A stretch of 64,000 nt of DNA from Diphasiastrum complanatum. Its lineage: Eukaryota; Streptophyta; Lycopodiopsida; Lycopodiales; Lycopodiaceae. The notes beneath the pieces were generated by a model. The model did not search any database, was not told the origin of the DNA, and saw only the letters and a list, made by a program, of their open reading frames with translations. Where the stretch lies: the NCBI GenBank assembly GCA_029204225.1, contig MU831832.1, positions 1-64,000 on the forward strand, read 5' to 3'. Made by a program: the position numbers and the translations under genes. Below are positions 10,174 through 21,961 of this stretch, in pieces. The number at the start of each line of letters is the position of its first letter. Position 1 is the stretch's first letter.

Positions 10174-11240
10174 CCTGCTTTTCCATCAGGCAGTTGGATT
10201 GAAACTGTGCCTATTCCCTTGATCATGCATATTTCACCATTTGCTTGTGAAACAGATGTCCCATTATCCAATGTCTTCAAGCTACTGAACCATTTCTTGT
10301 TACCTGTCATGTGTCTTGTGGCTCCTGATTCAATATACCATGCTTGATCATCTTGATTAGATGACAATGTAGATATGAAGATGCTAGAGTCTTCAATCTC
10401 ACCTTCATCGACAAGGTTACTTGCTTGTTTTGGTTTTTCCTTGTCTTGTTCCACCAGGAATTTGCGACATTCACTCTTCCAGTGGCCCTTTTTACCACAA
10501 TAGAAGCACTTGCCTTTCTTTTTAGTTTTGCTGGAAGATCCCTCATCCTCCTGAAACTTGGCAAATTGTTGTTTAGTCTTCTTCTTGCCCTTGCCTTTGC
10601 CCTGTTTTTGGCGTGTTGCAAGTGCCTGATCATCAGTATTTTGACGTCTAGCTTTCACCATTTCTCGTCGTTGCTCTTCCTGCATCAAGATTCCTATGAG
10701 CTCGTCAAAGCTTGGCAATATTTCTCTTGAGACTATTCCGCTCACAAACATCTGATAGGGTGCTGCAATGCCGCATAATGCATTATGCACCAGTTCCACA
10801 TCACGTATGCGCTCTCCAATAGAATGCAGTTCATCTCTCATTGTCTTGATTCTGGTCATGTACGTCTGAATGTGCTCTCCTTGCTCCATGTGGGCACTAT
10901 TCAACTTTGACTTCAGAAACATGATTCTTGACGGATTTGACATCTCGAACTGCTCCTTTAGCACATCCCATGCCTGTCTGGGTATAATAGCATCACAAAT
11001 GTGGGTAACGATGTGATCTTTCACTGACAAGTTAATGAAGGTCAAAGCTTTCCTCATCTTTTTGTCGAACACTTTGATGTCTGCTTCATTTGGCGGCCTT
11101 CTCTCATCACCTGTGATGACTTCCCACGCATCTTTCTCCATCAGTATGTTTTTCATTTTGAATTTCCACACTGCATAGTTGGAAATCCCGCCCAATTTGC
11201 TACTTTCACTCAAAATGGACTCTCCCATGTTTGCCATCAC
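10170..11240 (-). pseudogene. gag: copia-D gag and protease start, frameshifted from pol
   Basis: 356 codons. The gag core includes NYAVWKFKMKNIL, AWDVLKEQFEMSNPSRIMFLKSKL and MEQGEHIQTYMTRIKTM. A basic stretch leads to a CCHC knuckle (CFYCGKKGHWKSEC), then the protease WYIESGATRHMTGN. The protease active-site Asp appears to be Glu (ESG instead of DSG). The frame ends at PDGKAG; the next strand of the same fold is in the pol frame, so a one-base loss at about 10172 splits gag-PR from pol. Usually copia gag-pol is one frame. Confidence 0.88.
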
Positions 11241-12535
11241 AAAACTTCTTAAAACTTCTGCCTTAGGCTAAGAACAGTATGTTGAGGCCAACAGTGATGT
11301 CAAAAGCTGAAAATAATGACCTGCACTTTTTTTCTTACCAAGCCACTCGCCGCTTTTCCACCAATTGAAAGCCAAATTGGCGTCACCTTCCGAAATGCAC
11401 TTAGTCGTCAACTCCCAACAACGCGCCCAGTGGAATGGTGAAACTACTTCTGACGTACTCCGAACACTTTCTCCGCTGCAACTGCTCTGTTTTGTTGTAC
11501 CGTATTTGCAGGTACAGTCCGGGTGCCCTTCGTTTGGAGGTTATAGCCTTTCGTTTGGGTCAAAATGGGCAAAGGACCCAAAAATAGGGACTTTTCTAGC
11601 TTTTGAACTGTTTCTTCACTTTGAAGAAACTTCACTCTTCACTTGTGAAGGGACCCAACTCAACTTTCAATATGAAAATTTTTAATGAAGTTGAAGGCCA
11701 AAATCCACTTCAATTCTTCAGGACCCTGTTTAAAGCTCATCCAATAGCTGAACCAGATCTTGTGGTTCACATTTCTCTCCCATCACAGATGCTGGACCGT
11801 TGATTCATTTGACACCTCATCCACAGGTTCAAAGGACATCTGGGCATCGAACTAAACTCTTGCAGACGCTATGGTCTTCGATACACTATGCTAAGTGTTT
11901 CTGTTGGGCGCGCGAACAGCCTGCGACTTCCCTGCCTGCGGCTGTGCCTTCCTTCCCTGAAAAATGTTGGATCAACCTCTCCTGTACATCGTTTTGAACA
12001 CGATCTGAGGCCTGGAGTAGGGTCGCCCTACTGAATCCATGACTTTAGAGTCAGTCAGGAAATTCCGTGGAGAAACGGTGATTTTAGCTCAACTTGACAA
12101 AGTGGCTTTTTCACCTTTTTACCGCAAATCTGCTAGGTTAACTGTCTGGAGACAAATCTTTGACACAAACCTCAGAATCTCTCCAAGGCTCATTGACAAT
12201 GTGATTAGCTTCCTTCCTGTCCTTACGGCATCCAAAACGGTGCAAAAACAGTGAAGAAATCACCAATTATGTATAAAAACCGTAACCCCAAGTCCGGTTT
12301 CAATTTTCAACTGGCTTCGAAACTGTCAATTTTTCACCAAATTTTTCCCTGTCTGATGCTATGCACAGGCTAATAATCCCTCTGCTGAGCTTAGCAAGCC
12401 TCTATAAATTAGAAACCGTGCACCAGTGCTTCTCTTTCCATCTTCACCCCGCCGTAAAACCCTGAACTCTCAGAAGACAATTCTTCCGAAGCTCTCTTCA
12501 ACGGCGACACTGTACTGTGTACACTCCTTGTACGG
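11241..12535 (-). other. Leader of copia-D
   Basis: About 1.3 kb between the primer site and gag on the minus strand. Only short, unsupported frames occur on either strand. The length is similar to the leader of copia-A (about 1.2 kb). Confidence 0.55.
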
Positions 12536-12548
12536 CTCTGATACCAAC
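12536..12548 (-). promoter_or_regulatory. Primer binding site of copia-D
   Basis: The minus strand reads GTTGGTATCAGAG, followed by CCG, matching the initiator-Met tRNA complement. It sits directly inside the putative LTR end. Confidence 0.75.
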
Positions 12549-12820
12549 TTAGAATTTGCTTTGCACATGAACACAGATCATGCTAGACAGTAACACAGAC
12601 ATAAAATCACTCTCCTCAACAAGCTCACATAGCAACTGTATTTCTCAAAATGAAATTACACTGTACATATAGTTGTTCACTCAGACAACCCATGCATGAC
12701 CCAGGTTGTCGTTGGCGGGACGCGTGTCCCATCGACTTGCCTCGTGGCGAGGCCAACTGATCCTTATCCACTGATAGGACCCACAATACAGTAACACAGT
12801 GATTCTAACTTTAATTCTAA
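12549..12820 (-). repeat. Putative 5' LTR of copia-D (272 bp)
   Basis: Bounded by the primer site on one side and by AATTCTAA on the other; the two ends form a short inverted repeat (TTAGAATT / AATTCTAA). No second copy exists because the element is truncated, so the outer boundary is inferred from the end symmetry alone. The ends are not the usual TG...CA. Confidence 0.4.
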
Positions 12821-12889
12821 CTAAAATATCTTACAATCCTTTAAGGCTACTTACGCCAGTCTTTGCATATGTACAAAAGTTGGTAACCG

Positions 12890-13345
12890 CTTCACCGCCT
12901 TTTGGATATTTGGTTGTCCAGCTGTTTTTAGGGCTGGTGATACGTTTGGCGACGTCCGTTTGCCAATGTGAGAAAAAAAAATGCAAAAAAGCCAAAAAAA
13001 ACCCGAAGGTGTCTGTTAGACTGAAGGTATGTAGATCCTGAAGACGCCCTTAGATTTTAAGATAGCGAAAAATCCGAAGGTGTCTTAGTTTTAAGGCAAC
13101 AAAAAAAATGAAGGTGTCTTAAAATGGCATTTTGGGTTTTGTGTCGCTTTTCTCGCAAAAAGGCAAAAAAGGCGAAGGTGGTCTAGAAATGGTTTTTAAG
13201 TCATTCTGGCCGGTATGTCGCATTTTTCGTAAAGGCATGAAAAAGGGCGAAGAAGGCAAAAGCAAAGGTGCCTTAAATCATTTAAGGCATAAATGGGAAA
13301 AAAAAACTTAAAAGAAAAACGTGAAGGTTCAAAATCATGTTGTCG
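12890..13345. repeat. Field of short repeats with core GAAGGTGTCTTA
   Basis: Variants of (C/T)GAAGGTGTCTTA occur near 13002, 13077 and 13110, with weaker forms GAAGGTGGTCTA near 13172 and AAAGGTGCCTTAAA near 13265. They are separated by A-rich spacers containing AAAAGGC-type words. Short clustered motifs of this kind are typical of the subterminal regions of plant DNA transposons, and a CACTA relic follows within 1 kb. The assignment to that element is inferred. Confidence 0.45.
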
Positions 13346-13744
13346 GCCTTCTGTTTTCAAGATGCTCATTACTTAACGATTTTTAAGAATGAGCATAAGA
13401 AATCTAACAGGAGGGGGGTATAACCCAAGTATCAATTCACCGTATAGAACCTAACATTTGTTAATGGCTTTTAGCAAGTGTCTATTTTAGCAATAATCAT
13501 TTTTGAAATGATTTTTTATTAATTTTCATAAAAATAGTATATATTGGGAACCAGATATAGGAACCGATGGTTCTTATAGAAAACCGGTCCAGACCTATTT
13601 TTGAAAATCAAAAAAGCCGACAATATAGTATAGTAAAGAAACTGGCGAGAACTGAAGAGCGAGCCTAGCCATGTAATTATGCACATAGGCATGCTTCGCA
13701 TATCTAGGCGTAATCCGATATTGCAATTATATTGCTAATTTCGA

Positions 13745-13765
13745 GAGACTAGTTGCACTAGTCTC
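13745..13765. repeat. Short perfect palindrome containing CACTAG
   Basis: GAGACTAGT, three bases, ACTAGTCTC: nine paired bases around a TGC loop. The right arm with the loop C reads CACTAGTCTC, which could be a CACTA terminus just upstream of the transposase relic. No matching opposite end was found. Confidence 0.35.
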
Positions 13766-13886
13766 AAATTTAGTTATTACATACATGTCTTTTGTTCGTC
13801 TCAATGCATTTATCTAGTTTGTTTGATGTATTGCTGATCATTTCTAATTTTGTGTTCCATCCATTGTCAACTACCAAGATACACCG

Positions 13887-14078
13887 ATGCAAATGGTGAA
13901 TTCACGTTCGTCATCTTCAGATAATGAGGTAGGACCATCACATATAGGATCAAAGGCCTGGCATGATGTAAGTATGCACTGCAACGAGAGCGATGTACCA
14001 CTATATCACATGTTCGCATGTATGGTCAGATTGAGAGGGAGTCATTATTTCTATGGACAAAGGTCGGTTCTTTGGTGA
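13887..14078 (+). other. Possible upstream exon of the CACTA relic
   Basis: A serine-rich open stretch (MQMVNSRSSSSDNEVGPSH) ends close to a GTGAGT-like donor at about 14073 and is followed, after about 140 bases ending TTGTGCAG, by the first supported transposase exon. No family motif is visible, so the assignment rests on position. Confidence 0.3.
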
Positions 14079-14214
14079 GTTCTACTTTGCAAAGCTCTTT
14101 GTATTGCCAAAAAACATGATTGCATGTTCCTTTTCCATGTATGTTATTTGGCGCCCTTTCTGATTAGAGAAATATTATGTTATTCTTGATTGTTGTTGCA
14201 CTTGTATTGTGCAG

Positions 14215-15790
14215 GACGATGACTCACACTCACATGACTATCGAAGAATTCAACCAGATGTTGCCATGCAATCCGCAAGATTCAGACGTGCAAGCGCACG
14301 AGAGCCACCACTTTCCTCGCATACACCACCCGTGGACTTGCACAAAGATATGTCCCGAGGAGACACAGCACACGAGGATGTGCCATTCACATCGCATGAT
14401 AATGAGGGGGACATGGATGACATGATGCATGCATTCTTCACAAGCCCACTCGAGGCCACATTGACAAGGGAAAAAGAGATGATACATGGCTTGGCATCCA
14501 CTCCTTTGTACGAGGGTGCACAAATGTCAAAGTTGCGACATTGTATGCTACTTTTGAACTTGCAAACTAAGTACGGGTGGTCAGATGCGAGCGTCACGAA
14601 GTTGTTTGGGTAAGCTTGCTTGTTTCATGTGTGTTATAGACAAATTGCTCTAATCTTGTTTTATTTTAATTCATGCGTTGTGAGAAACTATATATAACTA
14701 ATTACATAAATTTATATTTTGTCACAGTTTGTTCAAGAAAATGTTGCCCCCAGATAACACCATGGCGACGTCTCGACAAGAAGCCAAGAAAATGCTATCC
14801 GCGGTCAGCATGGATTACAAGAGCATCCATGCATGTCCCAATGATTGCATCTTATATCGAGATGAGTTTGAGGAGGCAAGCATGTGTCCACGTTGTGGGG
14901 AACACTGCTACAGGCAAGATTTACAAGGAGTGACCATACCCGCCAAGGTGGTAAGACATTTTTCCATCATACCCAGGATACGCCACATGTTTAAGTGTAG
15001 TTCCATCACGGAGCTAATGACATGGCAGTCGAGCAATCGTTCATCCGACGATACTATGAGAATCCCTGCCGATTCTCCAGCATGGAAGCACGTGGATGCT
15101 ACCTAGCATGAGTTTAGGGACGAGCCTTGCCATTTGCATTTGGGGTTGGCCATGGATGGTGTGAATCCATTCAGTTTGCGCTCCACATCATGGTCCACTT
15201 GGCCAGTTGTCTTTGTAAACTACAACATCCCCCCTTGGCTAAGTATAAAGAAGGGGCACCTAATGCTCGCCCTTCTTATCCTGGAAAAATACAAGGTAAA
15301 AAATATGGACGTGTATATGGCTCCCTTGATAGATGAGCTAAAGATATGGCAAGGAATTCAAGTGAGCATTATATCAAGACCACTGAGACAAAGAGATTTT
15401 GTGGTAAAGGGGATCTTCATGTGGATGATGCACGACTTTCCTGGCTATGGGGAAAGTTCAGTTGAGATATCCTTGCTATTGGTTTGATTCATGGTATTAT
15501 ATTAAATTTTATGTGCATTCACAAATTTTCTTTCAATTCAAACATTGGACTCACGATTAAGTTGGTTGTTTTGTCTCAATGTAGGGCTCCAAACTAGTGG
15601 TTACAATGTGTGCCCCGTTTGTGGCGCGTATTTGCAAGCACATCACTCACAACATCTACGAAAGATGGTTTATGAGGGGCACACTCCACCCTATGCGTGA
15701 TGGACTTGTTGGCCAACATCCTCAATCCATGAAGGTACAATACATATTTGGGCCAATTAATGGTACATGTCATTTGTTTATTTTATGATT
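14215..15790 (+). pseudogene. CACTA (En/Spm) TNP2-like transposase relic, copy 1
   Basis: Exon 14215-14609 encodes an acidic N-terminal part ending STPLYEGAQMSKLRHCMLLL, then a GTAAGC donor. Exon from 14728 (CACAG acceptor) continues in frame: LFKKMLPPDNTMATSRQEAKK, IHACPNDCILYRDEFEEA, CPRCGEHCY, VPAKV-type VVRHFSIIPRIRHMFK. These are the hallmark TNP2 (Transposase_21) blocks, including the paired-cysteine motif. An in-frame TAG at 15104-15106 interrupts it; the same frame goes on with LGLAMDGVNPF, STWPVVFVNYNIPPWL, MDVYMAPLIDEL and MHDFPGYGE. A further exon begins near 15585 after an AATGTAG acceptor (VCPVCG, MVYEGH). The exon structure is preserved, but the nonsense codon and missing C-terminal catalytic part make it non-functional. 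Confidence 0.8.
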
Positions 15791-16083
15791 ACTCGCTTTA
15801 TGTTTCCTCTAACGATACATAATCTGTATTAAATGTGTGTACTTGTTTCCGCTCCCCCCGCGACTCATTTTAGAAACTATCTTTCAAAAAAATGCTCAAA
15901 AAAAGCCTTGGAAATCGTCCGTCCCCTTGTAGTGGATGATGTTGATGAAGAATCATCGACATTACTTGAATCATTCACTTTTCTGATTTTTCTAATTGAA
16001 CTCTTGAAGCATCACCCTCAACTTGGACATCTGGATGAAAATTCGTTGGTGTACTTTTGGTTGTTGCACATTGTTGGCTTGTA

Positions 16084-16981
16084 TCATTGAATGATTTCAT
16101 TGTCTATTCCCATTTTTCTTTTTGAAGTTCTTCGCAATGGATAGCCAATTGGATTGAGTAATCTAGCGAACATGCCATTGGCATGGATGTGACTATAGTA
16201 GTCTTGAGCTTCTATTGGAATTGATCCAGATAGTAATGAACATAATGTGGCTCGTTCAACAAATAATGCAGCGTTAGTGTCCTTGTGGATTGATTGTAAG
16301 AAGCTATTGAATGAATATCTATCAAAGAGCACCATTTCATGAATTTTTCTTGATCAAAGACTCTTCTACATTCACTTTTAAAATGTCTCCAATTCCATTC
16401 CATGGAATTTTGAACATGTTGCCACCAATATCCAACAAATCCTATAAAATACGATGTCACAAAAGTGACTTTATCGAAATTGGAACTTGCATGACAATAG
16501 AAGTAATAGTTCATGAAACTCAGTCATTCACTTATTTTCATTGAATGGCTTTGACCATCATAAGTAGGGATAGTCAAAATGCCCTGTAGTTTCTTATTTC
16601 TGATTATAGCACAACTCATTACTTGTTGTAGATAATAACTGCCATGATATGGATTGCTTTTCATGATTGCTCGTAATTGAGGTTCAAGTCCATGAATGTA
16701 GCATATCACATTAGTTTTTTCAATTAGAAATTGAACACATTCAACTATTTTAGCAAAGTGCATACTATATTCTTCAATAGTAGATGTTTGTCAAATGAAA
16801 TACCATTTGTAAAATAATTCACGTGAAAAGACTTCAATAGCCTTTTCTCGGAACAATCACCAACCATTTGTCGAGCATGCCAATGTTTCATATTTGATCG
16901 AGTATTGCCACCAGATAAGCACAAGAAATCTGAATTCAAATAGGGTATTTGGGTCCTTCTTAGGCCACCATGCAATTTCAA
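16084..16981 (-). pseudogene. Degraded gypsy-like gag region
   Basis: Three short minus-strand frames (16745-16981, 16524-16763, 16212-16514) carry gag-like words. One is IPTYDGQS followed by FDKVTFVTSYFIGFVGYWWQ and WRHFKSECRRVFD, which resembles the Retrotrans_gag pattern (PxFDGxS, then hydrophobic LxGxAxxWW, then WxxFKxxxxxxF). Another, YIHGLEPQLRAIM, resembles the block that normally follows the WW block but here precedes it, so the order is disturbed or two copies are mixed. No protease or pol can be seen. Family level is tentative. Confidence 0.4.
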
Positions 16982-17979
16982 TACCTATATTATGGTGTTG
17001 AAGATCCACAGCCAAAAACTTGTTAGTGTGTTCAACAACGTTTTGGGGGTTTAGAATAACTTTGACATGAATATGAAGGGCCTTGTGCTCTCACAGATGA
17101 CACTCAATGAATGTGGCTAAGATAAATGAAGGTGAATGCAGAGGTGGAGGAACTGTATTACCTTTAAGTACATCTACCCAAGATTGGGACAACCGTATGA
17201 TACTATTCTACCTAATTTTCAAGCTGTTGGAGTTTAGCTGAAGTAGCTACGTGAGAAGGCATGTCACTCTTGATAATTACAACTTTAGTCTTGAGTTCTT
17301 TGATGTAAGTATCTAGCTTCTTGAGGTGCGATTGCCAACTAGAAGTAGAAAATCATGAGAAGCTAGTCTTTCTCTATGATTGTTGAGATATTTGAACATT
17401 CGAAGGGGTTCTTCACGAAGAAGAGTGAATGCGGCAAATGATGATAGAGAATTTACTAGGAAAGTTGGAGCCAAAGGGAGAGCTACAATAGCTTCACTAT
17501 TGAAAATAGGATTCAATGGTGAAATGGATACTATCAAAAATTGAAAATTTGAACTACATCTCTCTCATTAAGAAATTCAAAGGAAAATTTCATAATTCTG
17601 GCAAATTTGATCCAACTTCACTAAACTGATCATAGATTTCTTATTAATGATCCAAATCACAAAAACGCAGTATCTCTAAAAATCTAAGAGCAACTTCTAT
17701 TAGCCTATATAATCATATCAATGATTGGCAATGATTTGATAAGCCAAATTAGCAATAGAACAAGTTTGAAATTTTTGAAGGAAAACTAACAAAACCCAGA
17801 AAACAAGAACGATTATAACTTCTTCAATACTAATCCACATGACTTGAAAATAGGATCATATTAAAGCTAAAAAAAAACTCTAAAGTCTTATGAAAAGAAA
17901 TCAAAAGAAGTAATCGAAATTCAAGCAAGTTGAAAAACCAAATTATCATCACCTTTTTTGACAACTTTAAGGAAGATTG

Positions 17980-18760
17980 CAATAACTATTAACATGCTGA
18001 CCAAAAAAAAGAGAAATGATAGAAGACCCATTTTTCGTAATATTAAATGCCTATATTCAAAATACTTTGCAAATTTTATATTATCATGTTAAAAATGTAT
18101 CATTTTTTACTAAGAATTAAAATCATACTAAAAAAGTTAGATATTGAATTTTGACAACATATTCAATTTTGCACGTATTTTAAACTAATTGATAAAAAAA
18201 AAATCATTAAATATAAAAATACTGAAATCAACAAAAAAAATTATTTTACTTATTTGAAAAATTATCATGTAACAAATATTCTGGAATATTAATTTTTTTT
18301 ATTTGAAATAATATTTTATGAATGCAATATAAATTCTTTTTTTTTTAAATTTCAGTTTTTTAGAATAATAATTTGCACATATCTAAAAAAATTTATGTAA
18401 TTTGATTTTATAACACACAAACTCTAATTTTACAAAAAGTTACTTAAATACTACATGACTTTTGAAAATATTTTTTAAAAAAATTAAAAATCTTTTTTTT
18501 TTAAATATCATAATTAAGAGCTTGAAATTTCATTAATAAATTTTGATATTTTAAAAGATAAAAAATATTACTAATCTTAATAATATTTATTAACTTTTGA
18601 AAAACATTATTTTAGAACAAATTTAAAATAGTATTGTCATTCCAAAACAACATTCATTAAAACAAACATTTATTGAATTTGTATTAAAAGATTAACATTG
18701 AAAATAAATTTTAAAATATTCGAAAATATTTTAGATAGCAAATAATATTAAAAAATATAA
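17980..18760. other. Very AT-rich non-coding stretch
   Basis: The sequence is dominated by A and T runs (for example AATATTTTTTAAAAAAATT-like words) with no reading frame above background. The composition differs sharply from both flanks. I see no gene, and no repeat unit could be defined. Confidence 0.7.
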
Positions 18761-18828
18761 ATGAATTTAAAAACTTCATGTCACAAAAGTTTGAAATTCA
18801 TATATAATTTTCAAAATGATGAAAATAG

Positions 18829-19104
18829 TCATGTACATACTTTCCAAAAATCATCAAGGTCATTGACGTCTTTGGGCTTTTCAGGAGGAGACTTAATAGA
18901 GACAACGACATCTTCTTCAACAGTTTCGTCTACAATGACAACATTATAATCTTGAACTAGGACATCTGCAAAGTCTCTTGTGTCACCCACTTTCCCACTA
19001 GCGGGAGGTTGTGGTTCTTTCGGTAGTGGAATTACAGAGTCTTTGTCATCTGTAGACTTTTCTACCTCAGTTAATTCATCTGACAAAACTAAGATAGATT
19101 TCAT
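18829..19104 (-). CDS. Exon-like acidic ORF, unrecognised
   Basis: 91 codons from an internal Met, but the frame is open a further 20 codons upstream (to about 19165: DRHIATIELDSSLVKFVKIR). The product is acidic and proline-rich (STDDKDSVIPLPKEPQPPAS, VDETVEEDVVVSIKSPPEKP). Just before its stop the DNA reads GGAAAGTATGT on the minus strand, a good splice donor, so this could be an internal exon ending after DDFWK. No family is recognised and no partner exon was found. It borders the AT-rich stretch, where an intron could lie. It may be a transposon accessory gene or host debris. Confidence 0.3.
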   Translation of the reverse strand: MKSILVLSDELTEVEKSTDDKDSVIPLPKEPQPPASGKVGDTRDFADVLVQDYNVVIVDETVEEDVVVSIKSPPEKPKDVNDLDDFWKVCT

Positions 19105-19165
19105 TCGTATTTTTACAAATTTTACTAAGCTAGAATCTAATTCTATAGTAGCAATATGCCTATCT

Positions 19166-21884
19166 TTTTACACAGCGCATGCGTTTGTAGTGCCGCTACC
19201 GCCAAACAAATCTGAAACTCAATCTACTAGGTGTAAAAAAATTTCAATAAGATAATTTATTAATTGTTGTGGCTTTTGATAAGGACAAGCCACAAAACCT
19301 GTCATCGGATTTTTTTTGTTACTATTGGAAATTAGAACAAGTTCTTTAAACTAGTCAGGTTGGTGATGTTGTAGTGCAACATAGAGCGTTTGCTATCCAG
19401 TGAATAATAACCAATGGTTATGTATTCAATTTCATTGCATAGTCATGCACCACACATTGCGAACATTGGGCTTGTATCTAAAAAAAAAAAAGTAAGTTAT
19501 TATTTTAAACAATGATCTATACTAAGCATAGATTATATAAAATCAAAACAACTGAAATATTGCAACTATCAAGGTACATTATCAATGTTGATGAATGCAA
19601 GTTTTGTTCGACAAGTGCTATACAGTTCTCACTCTCTGTAACGTTTGTTTATTTCCTTGTTTCTCGTCACCTATTTTGTGTGATTGATTTTTGCTCAAGG
19701 AGAGTCTTCTGCAGAGCATCTCCAAAACACATTTTCATTCATCTATCCATCTTCAGATTCCCTTGTACATTAGTTTAGGATTTTTGAGAAATATCGGAAA
19801 TCCATGTACAATCAGAGTTAATTCCTACATCTCATTGTCATATTTATCTTCGAGTCAACTAAAGTAAGATCGAAACAAATTTAGTTAAAATTTGTTTAAT
19901 CTTTAGTCCAGTTGCATGTTCAACGTGTTTCAGCTACGTGTTTCACATGCCGCTCCAATCTTGAGCATGAACAATTACAAGCAATTACATCCCCACCAAC
20001 AAATTTTTTTTTTTGGGGGGGGGGAGAGAGAGTGGATTTGCTTGGATCCACTGGAGCAGTTGCGCTGCCAGCAACAACATCAGCAAGATCGACAGCCAAG
20101 GTCACAAGTCTAATATGAAAAAAACAAGACTAAAGAAGACAGATGGGTAATCCAAAAAGACTCAATCAGAAGAAGTACCCCAGTCACGATGAAGATCCTT
20201 CAGAAAGAAAAACACAAGCATTGGAACATCAGTCTCTTTCTTCAACCGACCTATTGCCATACTTCTGCGCCATTCTCATGCCTATCGTCCACACCATCTA
20301 CCAATGTCACCACCTCTGCCCTACCTTCCATCTATTTGTTTATCATCAGTTTACTGTTTTTCTGATAAATCCCTAGTTTTGTTATAGTCCTACCAAAGCA
20401 GTTGAAAGATCATTGCAAGTGTCTTGCAAAGACCAATTGACACCTACAATGGTTGATCAGTCAAACGAAGACCTAAGAAGCAGGCGAAACAGCTAGAAGA
20501 ACTAAAAAGAAATATCCAAGAAGCTGAGGAGGAAAGGACAAAAACTTAAGCAACAGATGAGCCAAATCAATCTTGATCAAAAGAGACTCTCGGGAGCAAT
20601 GATAGTTGGATCCCCTCCTATGAAGCCCAAAGAGATCCAAAAGTAAAGGATCAAAAGAAAGAGCTGTAGAAAAAGAAAGATGAAGACAACCGTGAACCTG
20701 CAAATAAAGCAAGCTCCTCACCCAGCAAGTGGTGGTCAAAGTTCGATATTGCAAAAGTCCAAGGCTGCAACTGTAGAACTATCAGTTCCTTCACCCTACC
20801 ACCAAGTCTACATCATGTTTTCTTACTGTTACCAAACCGTCCATCCAAAACTGTTCCTACCACCAATTTTTTATGAATCCATCCCCTTGAGACTAATAAT
20901 CAAGTTTGTGCAACCTGCAGATCAAAGGTTTTCCTTGAGACTGGAACTTTAACTGAGAGAATAACCACGGAAACACCCAAAAGCAAATGGAGGATACAGA
21001 CCTCCCAGAAGATAGAATCTGCCAAGAAACCAAAGATGAAACCATCCATGGCAAATACAAGTGACAAAACAAAGAGACATGAGGAAAGCACTCGAGCATG
21101 CAAGTTGTGAAGCTACTGAGAGCTCTCCAATTTTGAGAATGTCAACCACCTATAGCAATAAGACAATCTGATCCAATCGCGACAACTTGTAATAAACAGT
21201 TTTTGTGATAAAGACTGGCAACAATAAGCACTTGGTTTTATGTAAGCAAACGAGGATCTACACTTTTCCAAGTGACAATCAAAGACTCCAATGCCGAAGC
21301 GGAGCGACATCGTCCAGTATGAGTTGCAGTGGGTCTTGCAACACATTAGAGTTCAGCACCATAAAAATGGGCTTGTGCTCGTGAAAACTCGGTTCTATCA
21401 GATTCTTATCCGTTGAATGGGTTTGTGGATGGCTCGTGTATTTGGGCCCGCATTCAGTAGAACCTATGACATCTGATTTGTTCATCTATAGGGGACCTGA
21501 TCTCGTAGAGATAATCTTCTGGGATTTCAGGTTCTATATATTTGTTCATTGAGTACTATTGTGTCTTTTTTGTGTTGGGTATGTGTTTCTGGTGTTTTTG
21601 GATTTTTTTTGGATTTTTGGTTTTTTTTTTTTTTTGAATTTTGGGTATTTTTTAGATATTTAGGGTATTGAAGGAAGTAAAGGTGGAGACTCGGTATGAA
21701 AAAGGCTTTTTATTGTATGAGTTTTATTTTTGAGATTTTTTTGGTGTTCATGCCTTTTTTTTCTTTTTTTTTTCAGTCTCAAAGGCTTTGGGGAGATGGT
21801 GGTTCAGTTGAAATGCCAATCAGAGGTGTCTTCTGAAAGTTCTATGATCTGGCATGGAGTTGGTAGGTTGAGATGGTGAGAAAT
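19166..21884. other. 2.7 kb without a recognisable gene
   Basis: Only short frames in conflicting directions. A homopolymer tract (T then G) occurs at about 20004-20024 and a T-rich region at 21610-21780. A lysine- and glutamate-rich reading of 20470-20700 (+) recalls gag-like charged sequence but is broken by stops. This may be the degraded interior of the gypsy-like element whose minus-strand 5' LTR is at 23825-24962, which I cannot confirm. Confidence 0.5.
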
Positions 21885-21961
21885 TCCTTCGGTCGAGATT
21901 GGAACCAGAACCGTCGGTCGAGATTTGATCAGAACCCGTCGGTCGAGATTTGATCGGCATC
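21885..21961. repeat. 25-bp tandem array, part 1 (about 3 units)
   Basis: Units contain GTCGGTCGAGATTT. They are cut off by the solo LTR start and resume at 23114. Confidence 0.8.

Larger units (their letters stand above)
7798..12820 (-). mobile_element. Ty1/copia retrotransposon copia-D, truncated in RT
   Basis: On the minus strand from 12820: putative 272-bp LTR, primer site, 1.3-kb leader, gag, protease, integrase and most of RT. It stops at 7798 just after the RT block that ends VNTPIEPG, so RNase H, the polypurine tract and the 3' LTR are missing. Its sequence is clearly different from copia-A and copia-G. Confidence 0.88.
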
